Below are positions 22,177 through 30,719 of a stretch of 64,000 nt of DNA, one piece after another; the first letter of the stretch is position 1, and the number at the start of each line of letters is the position of its first letter. Source of the DNA: Rebecca billardiae RCC1528. Its lineage: Eukaryota > Haptophyta. Position numbers and translations under genes: made by a program. Where the stretch lies: NCBI GenBank assembly GCA_965240325.2, contig OZ251239.1:372001-436000 (forward strand). The letters run 5' to 3'. The notes under the pieces were generated by a model. It saw only the letters and a program-made list of their open reading frames with translations, was not told the origin of the DNA and did no database searches.

Positions 22177-22224
22177 CAGTCTCAGTCTCCGGCTCTCCTT
22201 CGACCCGTGACAGTCTCAGTCTCC
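22157..22224 (+). repeat. 34-bp tandem duplication spanning a stop codon
   Basis: GGCTCTCCTTCGACCCGTGA and the following CAGTCTCAGTCTCC occur twice in direct succession with a period of 34 bp (from 22157 and from 22191). The first copy carries the last codons and stop of the upstream orphan gene; the second lies in its 3' UTR. Confidence 0.9.
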
Positions 22225-22423
22225 GTGTTACGAAACACCGACAGCCGTCGGCACGCGGAGGCGCGCGCGCGGGAGAACCGCGACGCCCTGCCGACGCAGC
22301 TTGCCGACGTTCTGGCTGGCATGTAGATGTACGACGCAGTCTCAGCACTGATCGTGTGACCAGTGACTAACTAGATACTGTACCATCGGCGACGGCTTCA
22401 TGGGCGGTGACAGTTGGCGGGCG

Positions 22424-22640
22424 TCAATCTCGCCTGCCTGAGCTGTGTGCGTCTCTTATTCTTTCTAGTAAAACGCCGGTCTGTGGCCGAGTGGGAATAC
22501 TGGCGTGCTCTTGCGTCTGAGGTCATGGGTTCAAACCCCCAGTTTCCAGGTCTCTCTTCGGAGAGCGTGCGATGAAGGATGGCGCGGCAACCTGCCACCG
22601 TGAGCCTTACGCACGTTAAAACAAATAAACTGTAGTAGCA
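22424..22640 (+). mobile_element. tRNA-derived SINE-like element
   Basis: An A box (TGGCCGAGTGG, 22484-22494) and a B box (GGTTCAAACCC, 22528-22538) start 44 nt apart, the spacing in tRNA genes. The flanks that would form the acceptor stem do not pair, so it is not a working tRNA. The downstream part (about 22580-22636) ends in CACGTTAAAACAAATAAACTG and AGTAGCAGTAGTAG; a similar tail is present at about 44712-44745. The 5' flank (AATCTCGCCTGCCTGAGCTG) recurs at 1891. This is the pattern of a pol III SINE with a tRNA-like head and a distinct tail. Ends are approximate. Confidence 0.55.
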
Positions 22641-22714
22641 GTAGTAGATGTGTGCATCTGCAGCAAACTGTAGCTTTTATTACGACTTATAATTGGTATT
22701 ACGTAGGCCAAGCG

Positions 22715-23833
22715 ATGCCGGCCGGCTCGGCGTGTCTGCTCGTCGCGCACGTGGCGCTCGCAGGTGCCGCTGCTGCCGCGGTGCCGCCGATCGTGCAGCT
22801 CCAGCGCGCGTGGGTGCCAACGGAGATCATCTCTATCGCGCGACGGCACGCTGACAGCCTAGCGTCCCGACACATCGCCGAGGCGCTGTGGCGCGCGGCC
22901 GGGGCGCTCAAGCAGCCACGCTGTGCGAGCGCCCGCGCCTCGCTCGCGGCTTCAGGCGACGTGCCAGCCGTGCTCGAGGCCATCGCAAGGGACGCCGCGC
23001 CGTCAGACGTGGTGAATCTCCTGCGTGCGGCCGCTCTTCTTGGCATTGGCCCGCAGCACAGTCGGGCACACGCACTCGTGCTTGATGGCGTCGCACACGC
23101 GCGCGGCTGCTGTGAGGCTCTCACCGCGGGCGAGGTGACGGCTGCTGAATGGGCGATCACGAAGCTCGGCGAGAGCCGAGCGGACTGCCCCCTCGCCATA
23201 CGAGCGCGTGACTTCCCATTCCGCGCACACGCGGACGTCATGCCGCCAGCGGCCGTGGACTTCGAGCGCCTGTTCGAACAGCTGCGGCCACACCTGCGGC
23301 GCGAGCAGATCGAGCTGAAGGACTCGAAGGGTACGCGGCGCGTGCCAGAGTCGCGGCTGACGGCGTGGCTGTCCGACAGCGGCCGGTCATTCCTCTACTC
23401 TGGCAAGGCCATGGAGCCGACCCCGCTGCGCACGGCGAGCGCGTGCGTCGCTGACGTGCGTGAGAGCGTGCATGCGCACTCCGGCATATACTACGACAGC
23501 GTGCTGGTCAACTACTACGCGCACGGCAAGGTGGGCATGCGGTACCACCAGGATCCGGATCAGGGGACGTTGTGGTCGACGGACACGCACGTCGTCAGCT
23601 TCGGCTGTGCGCGCACGTTCGTGCTGCGCAAGCTCACGTCCGGCGCCGAAGGCGCAGGCTCGCCGGGCTCGAGCGGCGCGGCGCTGCACCACGAGTTTGT
23701 GATGCAGCACGGCGATTGCATGCACATGCACGGCCGATGCCAGCTCGACTATCAGCACTGCGTGCGGGTTGAGCGCGGGGAGGAGGACGCTGGACCGCGC
23801 ATCTCACTGGTCTTCAAGAAGAGCCTGCAGTGA
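22715..23833 (+). CDS. AlkB-like 2OG-Fe(II) dioxygenase with N-terminal helical repeats
   Basis: A single exon of 372 residues from the ATG at 22715. The C-terminal domain (about 180-372) has the AlkB layout: YSGKAMEPTPLR (substrate lid region), NYYAHGKVGMRYHQD with metal ligands H278 and D280, the strand HVVSFGCARTFVLR, metal ligand H348 in QLDYQHCV, and R362 in PRISLVF for the 2-oxoglutarate carboxylate. All catalytic residues are present. AlkB homologues demethylate nucleic acid bases oxidatively, or hydroxylate proteins; which applies cannot be read here. Residues about 35-150 are three loose helical repeats of about 35 residues (HIAEALWRAAGAL, DVVNLLRAAALLG, EVTAAEWAITKLG), resembling OPR/FASTK-type RNA-binding repeats. 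That suggests an RNA substrate, an inference. Residues 1-25 are Ala-rich and could be a targeting peptide. Confidence 0.8.
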   Translation: MPAGSACLLVAHVALAGAAAAAVPPIVQLQRAWVPTEIISIARRHADSLASRHIAEALWRAAGALKQPRCASARASLAASGDVPAVLEAIARDAAPSDVVNLLRAAALLGIGPQHSRAHALVLDGVAHARGCCEALTAGEVTAAEWAITKLGESRADCPLAIRARDFPFRAHADVMPPAAVDFERLFEQLRPHLRREQIELKDSKGTRRVPESRLTAWLSDSGRSFLYSGKAMEPTPLRTASACVADVRESVHAHSGIYYDSVLVNYYAHGKVGMRYHQDPDQGTLWSTDTHVVSFGCARTFVLRKLTSGAEGAGSPGSSGAALHHEFVMQHGDCMHMHGRCQLDYQHCVRVERGEEDAGPRISLVFKKSLQ

Positions 23834-24142
23834 CTGTTGGCATTGTTGGCCTTCGACGGCAGGCGCCGGCTCTTGTGAGTGAGTCGTGGCTCGTCGTCGA
23901 CGTCGTCATCTGTTGACGTGTTATTGACTGTTCACGCATCTTAGGGTTAGTCTTAGCTACACTGCTCAGCACTACTGTCAGTCTGTTGAGCGTTCATCTC
24001 GGACACGGGTTCCCGGATCCGGGCTACTGACGAGCAGTCCGCGTCGTACCGCCATCATCTCTGCACGCACAGGAAGAGAGCAGAGCGGCGGCGCCCGTCA
24101 GTCGCGCAGCTCACACGTCGATCGGTGGCGCTCCTAGCTAGC
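23834..24142. other. Convergent 3' gap
   Basis: 309 bp between the ends of two convergent genes. Nothing recognisable beyond UTR-like sequence. Confidence 0.4.
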
Positions 24143-24753
24143 TTAGTAGTCCAATCCGCCGTCCTCCTGCTTCTCTGCATCCTTGGCAATGTGGTAGTTC
24201 ACAAGCTGCGCGACGCCGCCCTGCGCGTAGATGGTGTGCCCTGGCTGCAACGTGTCCATAATGAAGCCGTCTTGCCTACCATCGAGCTTGGGCACATCCG
24301 ACGGCCCGCCGCGCGCCCCCGTCATCTTCGCCTTCTGCGGTAAGTAGGAGAGGGGCATGCGCCCATAGCTGTCTGCAATGTCGGTCGCTGCTCCCAGACC
24401 CTCGAGAAAACGGCCGACCTGTACGTGCCCCTCGTGGCAGGCCCAGTGCAGCGCGGTTCTGCCTTCACGATCCTGCGCCTCCAGGTCAACGCGACCCGAC
24501 TCGATCAGGATCCTGGAGGCAACCACGATCAAAGTGAGGGCGTACGCGCATGTAAGACGTGGCCCGCCCGTCCGGCTGCGAACACGCGCAGGGCAGCCAC
24601 GCACCTGCACGCCTCAAGATGGCCATTCTTGGCAGCGAGGTGTAGTAGTGTCAGGCCATCTGGGTCGGCGACCATCAAATCGCGCTCAGCCTCGACGAAC
24701 TCAGCGAGCCTGTCCACATGACCGTGCTCGCCAGCCTCGAAGTAGCCCGCCAT
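24143..24753 (-). CDS. Small ankyrin-repeat protein (two exons)
   Basis: Exon 1 is 24753-24605 and exon 2 is 24512-24143, split by a 92-nt GT-AG intron (phase 2) with a visible T/C-rich 3' end (GGTTGCCTCCAG), unlike the GC-only acceptors elsewhere. The product has 172 residues. The join falls inside an ankyrin repeat and restores it: [15 protein letters not shown] then [17 protein letters not shown] and [20 protein letters not shown], followed by a third, degenerate unit. The tail (about 110-172) is Gly/Gln-rich with [16 protein letters not shown]. Ankyrin repeats bind proteins; no catalytic domain is seen. The frame is open further upstream via TTG, but the ATG at 24753 (ACGATGG) is the first in-frame Met. 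Confidence 0.8.
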
Positions 24754-25227
24754 CGTCCTGCGTTCCAATGAAACGACCCCGCCCGCGAAACCGCCAGCGG
24801 AGTTGCTCACCCTTACTACCCTTGGTGCATCCGTGCATCCGAGTGACTCATCATCTTCGTCATCATGCTTGAACAATAAAGTCTCACTAGCTCACGCGCT
24901 GCCGGTGCAGCCGCGGAGGCGGCGGACAAATACGACGACTCCTGAGTCGATCGTCGTCACGCCGGTGACACGTAGTCAGCGCTATAGTCAGGCAGCAGGC
25001 GCAGCAGCACCTCACTGTTCCGCGCATCCGAGCCGGCATGTGGCGGATGTGGCGCAACAGCGCCGCCTGCGTGACCCCGCAGTACCCGCAGCGGCGGCCA
25101 GCCCCAGGTCCGGCCCCGGGCCAACGGCGGATGGTCAAGGCGCCCGTCACGAGTCACGGCGCAACTCGGAGCCCGGGCACCGCGGCCATCCGCCGGGCCA
25201 TCCGCCGGGCCATCCCTCCGGGGACCG
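24754..25227. other. Intergenic with a 12-bp tandem repeat
   Basis: No gene seen. CCGCCGGGCCAT is repeated with small changes at about 25190-25219. The proximal part is presumably the 5' UTR of the ankyrin gene. Confidence 0.45.
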
Positions 25228-26307
25228 TCATCTGCCACCAAGCCCACCAACCGTCATCACGCGGCGCGCGGCGGAGGCCAAACCGGCATCGGCACCATGA
25301 GCCGCCAGCGAGAGGCGCCGCTTGGCCCGGCAGGTCTGTGGCGTGGCAGCCGTGGTCTTGAGAGTGCCACCGTGCACCTTCTCCACGACGTGCTCCACCC
25401 GGCACGTCAGCAGCCCTTGCCCGCCTTGCGTCGCCGGCTGGCGCGCCTTGGCGTTGCGCGTCGCGCGCGCCACCAGCATGCCAGCCAACCTCTCCCATCC
25501 ACCATTGATCTCACGCAGCGACGCCTTGCCCGCGCGCACGGAGGCCCACAAGGCGTCCACGCTGGGCAGCGCGGCGTGTACCACGCCGCCCGTCGCGTTC
25601 ACCGCTGCCCAGAGCCGCAGCGACGAGAGCCAGCCCCAGCCCTCCGCACTGAGCCCGAGTAGCCCGTGGCGCGCCCCCGCCCAGTCCAGCTCTCCGCCTC
25701 GCGTACGGCGTGCGGGCGGCGCGGGGCGTAGGCGGAGCTCGGTGGCGACGCGCATGATGCCCGCCCACGCGGTCGAGCCGGCGGCGAGGCGCATTGGCGA
25801 CCTGCGCGGGAACGAGCCGCCTATCGCCCTGAGCGGGCATTGCGTAGCGTCTGCCATCGGCAGCGGGCGCCGCAGCCAAGTCGAGTGCTGCAGCAGAACC
25901 AGGCGCCGAAGCCGCACACCGCCGAGCATGCCGCGGGCAAGCTCGGCGTGCGCAGCCTCCAGGGCGCCGAGCTGGCCGTGGCTCGTGCTGCGCCGCACCA
26001 CGCGCACCGCGCCGCCAAGCCCGCCGGCGTGCGCCGCAGCGCGCGCGACGCTCGCCGGCACGTTGCCATCGGGCGAGCCGTTGTCCACGACGAGGATCGG
26101 CATCCGTGGGTGGTGGCGCACCACGGAGGTGATGGTGTCGGCGAGGAGCCCGCAGTTGCGCTCGTCGGGGACGTGGACTGCCAGCACGAAGAGTACCACT
26201 CCGGTCGGGGAGACAGCCGTCGCGTTGGAGTGGAGCGGCTCCGCGGCCGAGCCGGCCGCAACGCCTTGGCTCGCGTTCGAGGCCGGTCGTCGTCCGCCCG
26301 AGGACAT
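25228..26307 (-). CDS. Glycosyltransferase-like protein (GT-A type nucleotide-binding half)
   Basis: A 359-residue frame from the ATG at 26307 to a TGA at 25228. Residues about 30-90 look like the start of a GT-A fold: VVLFVLAVHVPDERN (strand), LADTITSVVRHHP (helix), then MPILVVDNGSPDGNV, very close to the VVDNGSTDG motif of family 2 glycosyltransferases. A helix (LGALEAAHAELARGML) and RLVLLQHSTWL follow where the metal-binding strand would be, but no clear DXD is visible. The C-terminal third becomes basic. A CAG lies just upstream of the likely start, so a 5' exon coding a signal anchor could exist at 26.4-26.6 kb; I could not fix one. Transferase function is inferred from one motif. Confidence 0.5.
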   Translation of the reverse strand: MSSGGRRPASNASQGVAAGSAAEPLHSNATAVSPTGVVLFVLAVHVPDERNCGLLADTITSVVRHHPRMPILVVDNGSPDGNVPASVARAAAHAGGLGGAVRVVRRSTSHGQLGALEAAHAELARGMLGGVRLRRLVLLQHSTWLRRPLPMADATQCPLRAIGGSFPRRSPMRLAAGSTAWAGIMRVATELRLRPAPPARRTRGGELDWAGARHGLLGLSAEGWGWLSSLRLWAAVNATGGVVHAALPSVDALWASVRAGKASLREINGGWERLAGMLVARATRNAKARQPATQGGQGLLTCRVEHVVEKVHGGTLKTTAATPQTCRAKRRLSLAAHGADAGLASAARRVMTVGGLGGR

Positions 26308-27381
26308 GCTCGTCAGCCGTCGCCTGCAGATCTGGCGAAGGGGGTGAGGGGCATGGGACGGCCTCGATGACTCGCTCTCGCCGGGCTCTTCGCAGCCGCC
26401 GCCACACGTGCGTCTCGATCGCGTAGGGCGCACGCGTCTGACCACAAGACGAACCCGCGAACGATCCGGAAACGTTTTGATGAATTGTGTGGTTGTGTGA
26501 CGGTGAAGTCATCACCCGTGGGCAGCAGCGCCAGCCGCCGCCAGCAAGCCAGCTGAGCAGAGCGGCAAGCGCGCACGCGGCCGCGCAGGGCACACGGGGA
26601 CGACTACATCACCGCTGGACCACCCGCCAGGGCCCAGCGGCTGAGATGGCCGTCTGACATCCGGACCTGCACCCTCGCCCTCGCTCGGGGCACAGCAGGT
26701 CCATGCGAGCCGTGCAGCACAGGTGGATCGCGCCGTCCTAAGCAGCTCAAGGCCTCAAGGCCGCGCTCAAGCCATTCGATCGCGGCTCAGGCTATGCTCT
26801 GCCACCAGCGCCGACTTCGTGTCGACGATCGGGCACTGCCGACGACGAATCAGGACTACCTGCGCCGTCTTACCTGTGTCGTTAAATATATATATCATTA
26901 TTAAGCTATTATCATAGCAGACGAATGAGTCGTGGCGGCGACCGGAGTCCGGCCAGATGATCGCGTCGACGATGATGTTATGCCCGGTCATCGCGGGCCA
27001 GGGGCCGCCGATCCAGCCTCCACGCCCACGCCGCCCACGCGGCCCACGGGCTCCAGGCCCCACTAGTCAGCACTACCAGGCCGGCGGTCCCGGAACGATT
27101 ATTCGTCGTGACAGTTAATCGCACTCGGCTAAGACTCGACACACTGTTATTAATATTATAATAATTATATATATATATATCATATATATATATAGTATAA
27201 TTGAGTTATTGCCTGAATAGCCAGCGGTGGCGACGACAGGCGCTACGCAACGAAAAGACCTCGCGTCACTCCAAACTCGCTGACAGTGCTGTTAACGTCT
27301 TCGCCTGCAATGAGGCCGCCGTCTGAATCCTGCGGCCCGGGGATTGTGCCTGACCGCAGCCGGCGTGCCGCGCACGGGCTC
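26308..27381. other. Intergenic, AT palindrome; no gene seen
   Basis: 26308-26600 is GC-rich and may hold an upstream exon of the glycosyltransferase-like gene. The remainder is mid-GC. An AT-rich tract at about 27150-27205, largely (TA)n broken by CAT, can fold on itself. 27240-27381 is the 3' flank of the OMP decarboxylase gene. Confidence 0.5.
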
Positions 27382-28110
27382 TCACTTGCCGGCGAGCGAG
27401 CGCACGATGTCGAGCGCGGCTGCACGCGGGTCGGCGGCCTGCGTGATGGGCCTACCGATCACGAGGAAGTTCGCCCCGTCCGCCATCGCCTGCTGCGGCG
27501 TGACGACGCGCTTCTGATCGCCAGTGTCGGCGCCCGCTGGCCGGATGCCTGGCACGATGGTGAGGAAGTCTGGGCCGCACGCGGAGCGGATCGCCGGGAG
27601 CTCGCGCGCCGAGCACACGACGCCGTCGAGGCCGCATGACTGCGCCAGCTTCGCCAGGCGGACCACCTGCTCGTCGACGGGCGGGCGCTGGCCGACTGCC
27701 TCGAGGTCGGACTCATCCATGCTGGTGAGAACAGTCACCGCGATCACGAGCGGGCGTGGCCGGCTGTTCGAGGTGGCGGCGACCATGGCGGCTTCGGCCG
27801 CCGCGCGCATCATCGCGGCACCCCCAGCGGCATGCACGTTCACGATAGCCGGGCCGCTCGGCGCCACCGAGCGCACGGCGCCCGCGACCGTGTTCGGGAT
27901 ATCATGGAACTTGAGGTCGAGGAAAAAAGGATCTTCCCCGACGACGCGCGAGACGCCCGCGAGACCGTGCGCGCTGTAGAACTCGAGACCGATCTTGTAG
28001 CCCACGCCCGTCCCGCGCAGGGTGTCCGCGAGGGCCACCGCACGCTCGAGACTCGGCGTGTCGATCGCCACGAGCACGGGCGGCAGGTCGCGTCGGCCTT
28101 CAGCAGCCAT
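27382..28110 (-). CDS. Orotidine 5'-phosphate decarboxylase, bacterial PyrF type, stand-alone
   Basis: A 242-residue single-exon enzyme from the ATG at 28110. It converts OMP to UMP, the last step of de novo pyrimidine synthesis. Family signatures are complete: AIDTPSLERA (D17), K39 in GYKIGLEF, the catalytic D65-x-K67-x-x-D70 in FLDLKFHDIPNT, GVVCSARE, PGIRPAG (R190) and FLVIGRPIT (R220). The pattern (VCSARE, GIRPAGADTGDQKRVVTP) is that of bacterial PyrF and not of the C-terminal half of animal or plant UMP synthase. No orotate phosphoribosyltransferase domain is fused or adjacent. An upstream in-frame ATG (28224) would add a basic 38-residue extension that could be a targeting peptide. It is head-to-head with the lectin gene, with 163 bp between starts. 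Confidence 0.93.
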   Translation of the reverse strand: MAAEGRRDLPPVLVAIDTPSLERAVALADTLRGTGVGYKIGLEFYSAHGLAGVSRVVGEDPFFLDLKFHDIPNTVAGAVRSVAPSGPAIVNVHAAGGAAMMRAAAEAAMVAATSNSRPRPLVIAVTVLTSMDESDLEAVGQRPPVDEQVVRLAKLAQSCGLDGVVCSARELPAIRSACGPDFLTIVPGIRPAGADTGDQKRVVTPQQAMADGANFLVIGRPITQAADPRAAALDIVRSLAGK

Positions 28111-28273
28111 GGCTCGCGCGCGCGGTGCCCAGCTTGCCGTGGCCGTCAACCCGCGCGTGTCCGGTGCACTCAACGGAGCACGTGGTCCTGCTGCGGGCTT
28201 TCGACGCTGCGTCTGGGCCTGCATCGCATCGCGGCGTGCGTGCGACGGTGGCGGCGGCGGAGGCGCGGGCGCT
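28111..28273. promoter_or_regulatory. 163-bp divergent promoter region
   Basis: The only space between the starts of OMP decarboxylase (minus) and the lectin gene (plus). If the upstream Met of the decarboxylase is used, the gap falls to 49 bp. GC-rich with no TATA-like word. A bidirectional promoter is inferred from spacing. Confidence 0.5.
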
Positions 28274-30117
28274 ATGTCGGTGGGCGTGCAGCGGACAGTG
28301 CGCCTGTGGCTGGCGTGCGTCGCGGCGTGCCTCGCTATCGAGGTGCCCATCGGCGTGCCGCAGGCGCGCGCGCCATCCCTCGCCCCCGACCATGACCACA
28401 TGCCAGTCGTGCCGGCGGACGAGCATCTCTCGTTCGTCGCGCCGTTCGACAAGGTGAACCAGTTTTTGGGCGAGAGGTTCATCGACAAGTGGGAGACGGG
28501 CGGCGCGGCGATGGTCCACCGCAACTTCATGCGCCTCACGAGCGACGCGCAGGGACACAACGGCTGGATCATCAACCGGCTGCCGCTGACATACAAGTCG
28601 TGGTCGACGCTGCTCAAGTTCCGCGTGTCAGGCCGGAGCGCGCAGCTCTTCGGCGACGGGCTCGCGCTCTGGCTGGTGCGCAACGCGGAGCACGAGCCGG
28701 GCAGCGTCTTCGGCCGGCAGGACAAGTGGGCCGGCCTCGGTGTCTTCTTCGACACCTTCCAGAACCTCGACAAGTCGCACCACCACAAGCACCCGTACAT
28801 CTCTGCGATCGCCAACGACGGCACGCAGCACTACGAGCCGGAGGACGAGTTCTCGGGCTCGTCGAACAAGCCGCGGCACATGATCCCGGGCAAGCTCGAG
28901 GGCTCGGGCTGCTCGTTCGACTTCCGCTTCTCCGAGGCGCGCGACGACTTCAGCGTGACCAACGCCACGTACGCGCACATCTCCTACTCGGCGGGCCGGC
29001 TGCGCGTGTCCGTGCGGCAAACGAGCGAGGCCGACTGGTACGAGTGCATCGACATGCCGCTGACGATGGAGGGCGACCACTTCTTCGGGCTCTCCGCGGC
29101 GACGGGCGACCTCGTCGACAACCACGACGTGCTCGCCGTCCTCGTGCACGGCTTTGACGCGCCGGTCGAGCGCGCCGAGCTCCAGGCCGTGCGTGAGGCG
29201 GCCGTCTCGCGGATCGAGGCCAGGATGCTCGACCTGCCGGCTGAGCCGCGGCCGTCGATGGTGAGCAACCCGAGCAACTACCTGGCCGTGATCGACGAGC
29301 AGGCCGCCGAGCTGCAGCAGCTCAAGTCCACCCTCGCCGTGCTGCAGCACCGGCTCGAGTACGAGCTGTCCGCCGTGCACAAGGGGATCCTCCACGCCAA
29401 GGAGCTGGCGGAGAGCGGCGCCTCGCGGCTCGAGATGCTGCACTCGGAGGTGCGCGCGGAGAGGGGGAGCGCCGTCTCCGTGCGCACGCGCGCGCGACAC
29501 TGGCTGCAGCGTGGCGGGAGGAGGGGTCGGGGGCGAGGCACGGCGCGGGTGGAGATGGGCTGTGGAGGGGCGGGCTCTCCGCGCACCCGCGCCAACCCGA
29601 CCGCCGGCGCGCGCGTGCGCGCCGCCAGGCCCTCCGCCCTTCGCCCCACTCACCGCCGCGCGCCGTGCGCTTGCGCGTGCGCCGCGCGCTGTGCGCCGTG
29701 TGCCGCAGGTGATCGAGGGCCTGAGCACCGGCCTCGACGACCACCTCGAGCGCCGCATCGAGGACGTGTCCGACGAGGTGGCGACGCGCTTGGAAGAGTT
29801 TGAGAAGAAGAGCAAGGGTGGTGTGCGCACGCGCCGTCCTCGTGGAGGCAGCGCGACTCTGGGCCGCTGCGCCGCCAGACCCGCCCAGACCAACTGGGCA
29901 GCGCAGTGCAGCCCGAGCGTGCTGCCGCACGCCTCGCCGCCGCGCGCTCGAGCCAGCCACCCGCGCGCTCACACGCTCCGAGCGCGCGCTTTGCTCGCCC
30001 CGCGCGGCCACAGGCGGCCTGGGCGCCTCGTGGTGGTTCCTCTTCTTGCTCATCGTCGGCCTCTTTGTCTACGGGCACAACCGGTACAACAAGCTGATGA
30101 AGTCGCACTTCCTGTGA
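28274..30117 (+). CDS. L-type lectin cargo receptor (VIP36/ERGIC-53 family), three exons
   Basis: Exons 28274-29449, 29709-29817 and 30014-30117 give 462 residues in one frame. Introns (259 and 196 nt) are GT-AG. A signal peptide (RLWLACVAACLAIEVPIGV) leads into the lectin domain, about 50-290. It includes GWIINRLPLTYKSWS, FGDGLALWLV and GVFFDTFQN, whose Asp and Asn match the Ca2+ and mannose-binding loop of this family. Residues about 335-430 form a coiled coil (AAELQQLKSTLAVLQHRLE). A single membrane helix (WWFLFLLIVGLFVYG) lies near 434-450, followed by a short cytosolic tail NRYNKLMKSHFL. Members carry high-mannose glycoproteins between ER and Golgi; the hydrophobic C-terminus resembles the FF/FY-type ER exit signal. 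The third exon restores the membrane anchor, which strongly supports the splicing. Confidence 0.9.
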
Positions 30118-30719
30118 GTGGCGACTGCACGAGTGGCTCGCTCGCTGCTCGCCAGCGTGGGCCCGGCGGGCGGCGAGTCTCTACAGCAGGGCGACAGGGG
30201 GTTGGCCACCCCGGCGCTCGCCTTGGTCATCATGAACAGCGAGCTCGGAGAGTGCGCTTGCGGCTTGCACTCAGCACTGGTTGCAGGTTGGTGGGCGTGA
30301 GTGAGTAGGCAGTGCCGCAGTGCGCAGGCACGCTGCCACGGGCACGGTGGGGTGGCAGGAGTGCAGCCGCCGGGCGGCACAGCAATAGCATGGCGGCCTC
30401 CGACGACGCGATGCACGCTTCACACCGTCGTCTCAGTGGCGGCACTTCGTCGGTTCGTCCGCGTCGCGCACGACTAGTGTCGTCAGCAGACTCGCGATGA
30501 CGTTGGTCGCGTCCGTGTAATTACGTGCATGCGATATACGTAAGTCTATAAGCTAGTGACGACGAGATTATATAGTACGTAGTGTAGTCGTGAGCAGCAG
30601 ATTCAGATGATACGGTGACGATGATGACGATGTCGTAGTCGTAGTAGTCGGACTCGGACTCGGTATTCACCGTATTGTCAGCACGTCGTCGCCGCTCGTC
30701 GTCATCATCGTCGTCAGCA
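30118..30719. other. Convergent 3' region, no gene seen
   Basis: Mid-GC sequence with many GTAGTCG and GATGATGACG words at about 30570-30720, a CGT/CGA-rich simple-sequence stretch near the 3' end of the oxygenase gene. Confidence 0.45.

Noticed and set aside
22477-22548. Functional tRNA gene
   Set aside because: A and B boxes are spaced correctly, but the bases that should form the acceptor stem do not pair, so I treat it as a SINE head.
25511-26593. 360-residue frame with a hydrophobic start upstream of the glycosyltransferase-like gene
   Set aside because: It starts with GTG, lies in another frame and turns into Arg/Ala noise; a spliced signal-anchor exon is possible but I could not find a consistent junction.
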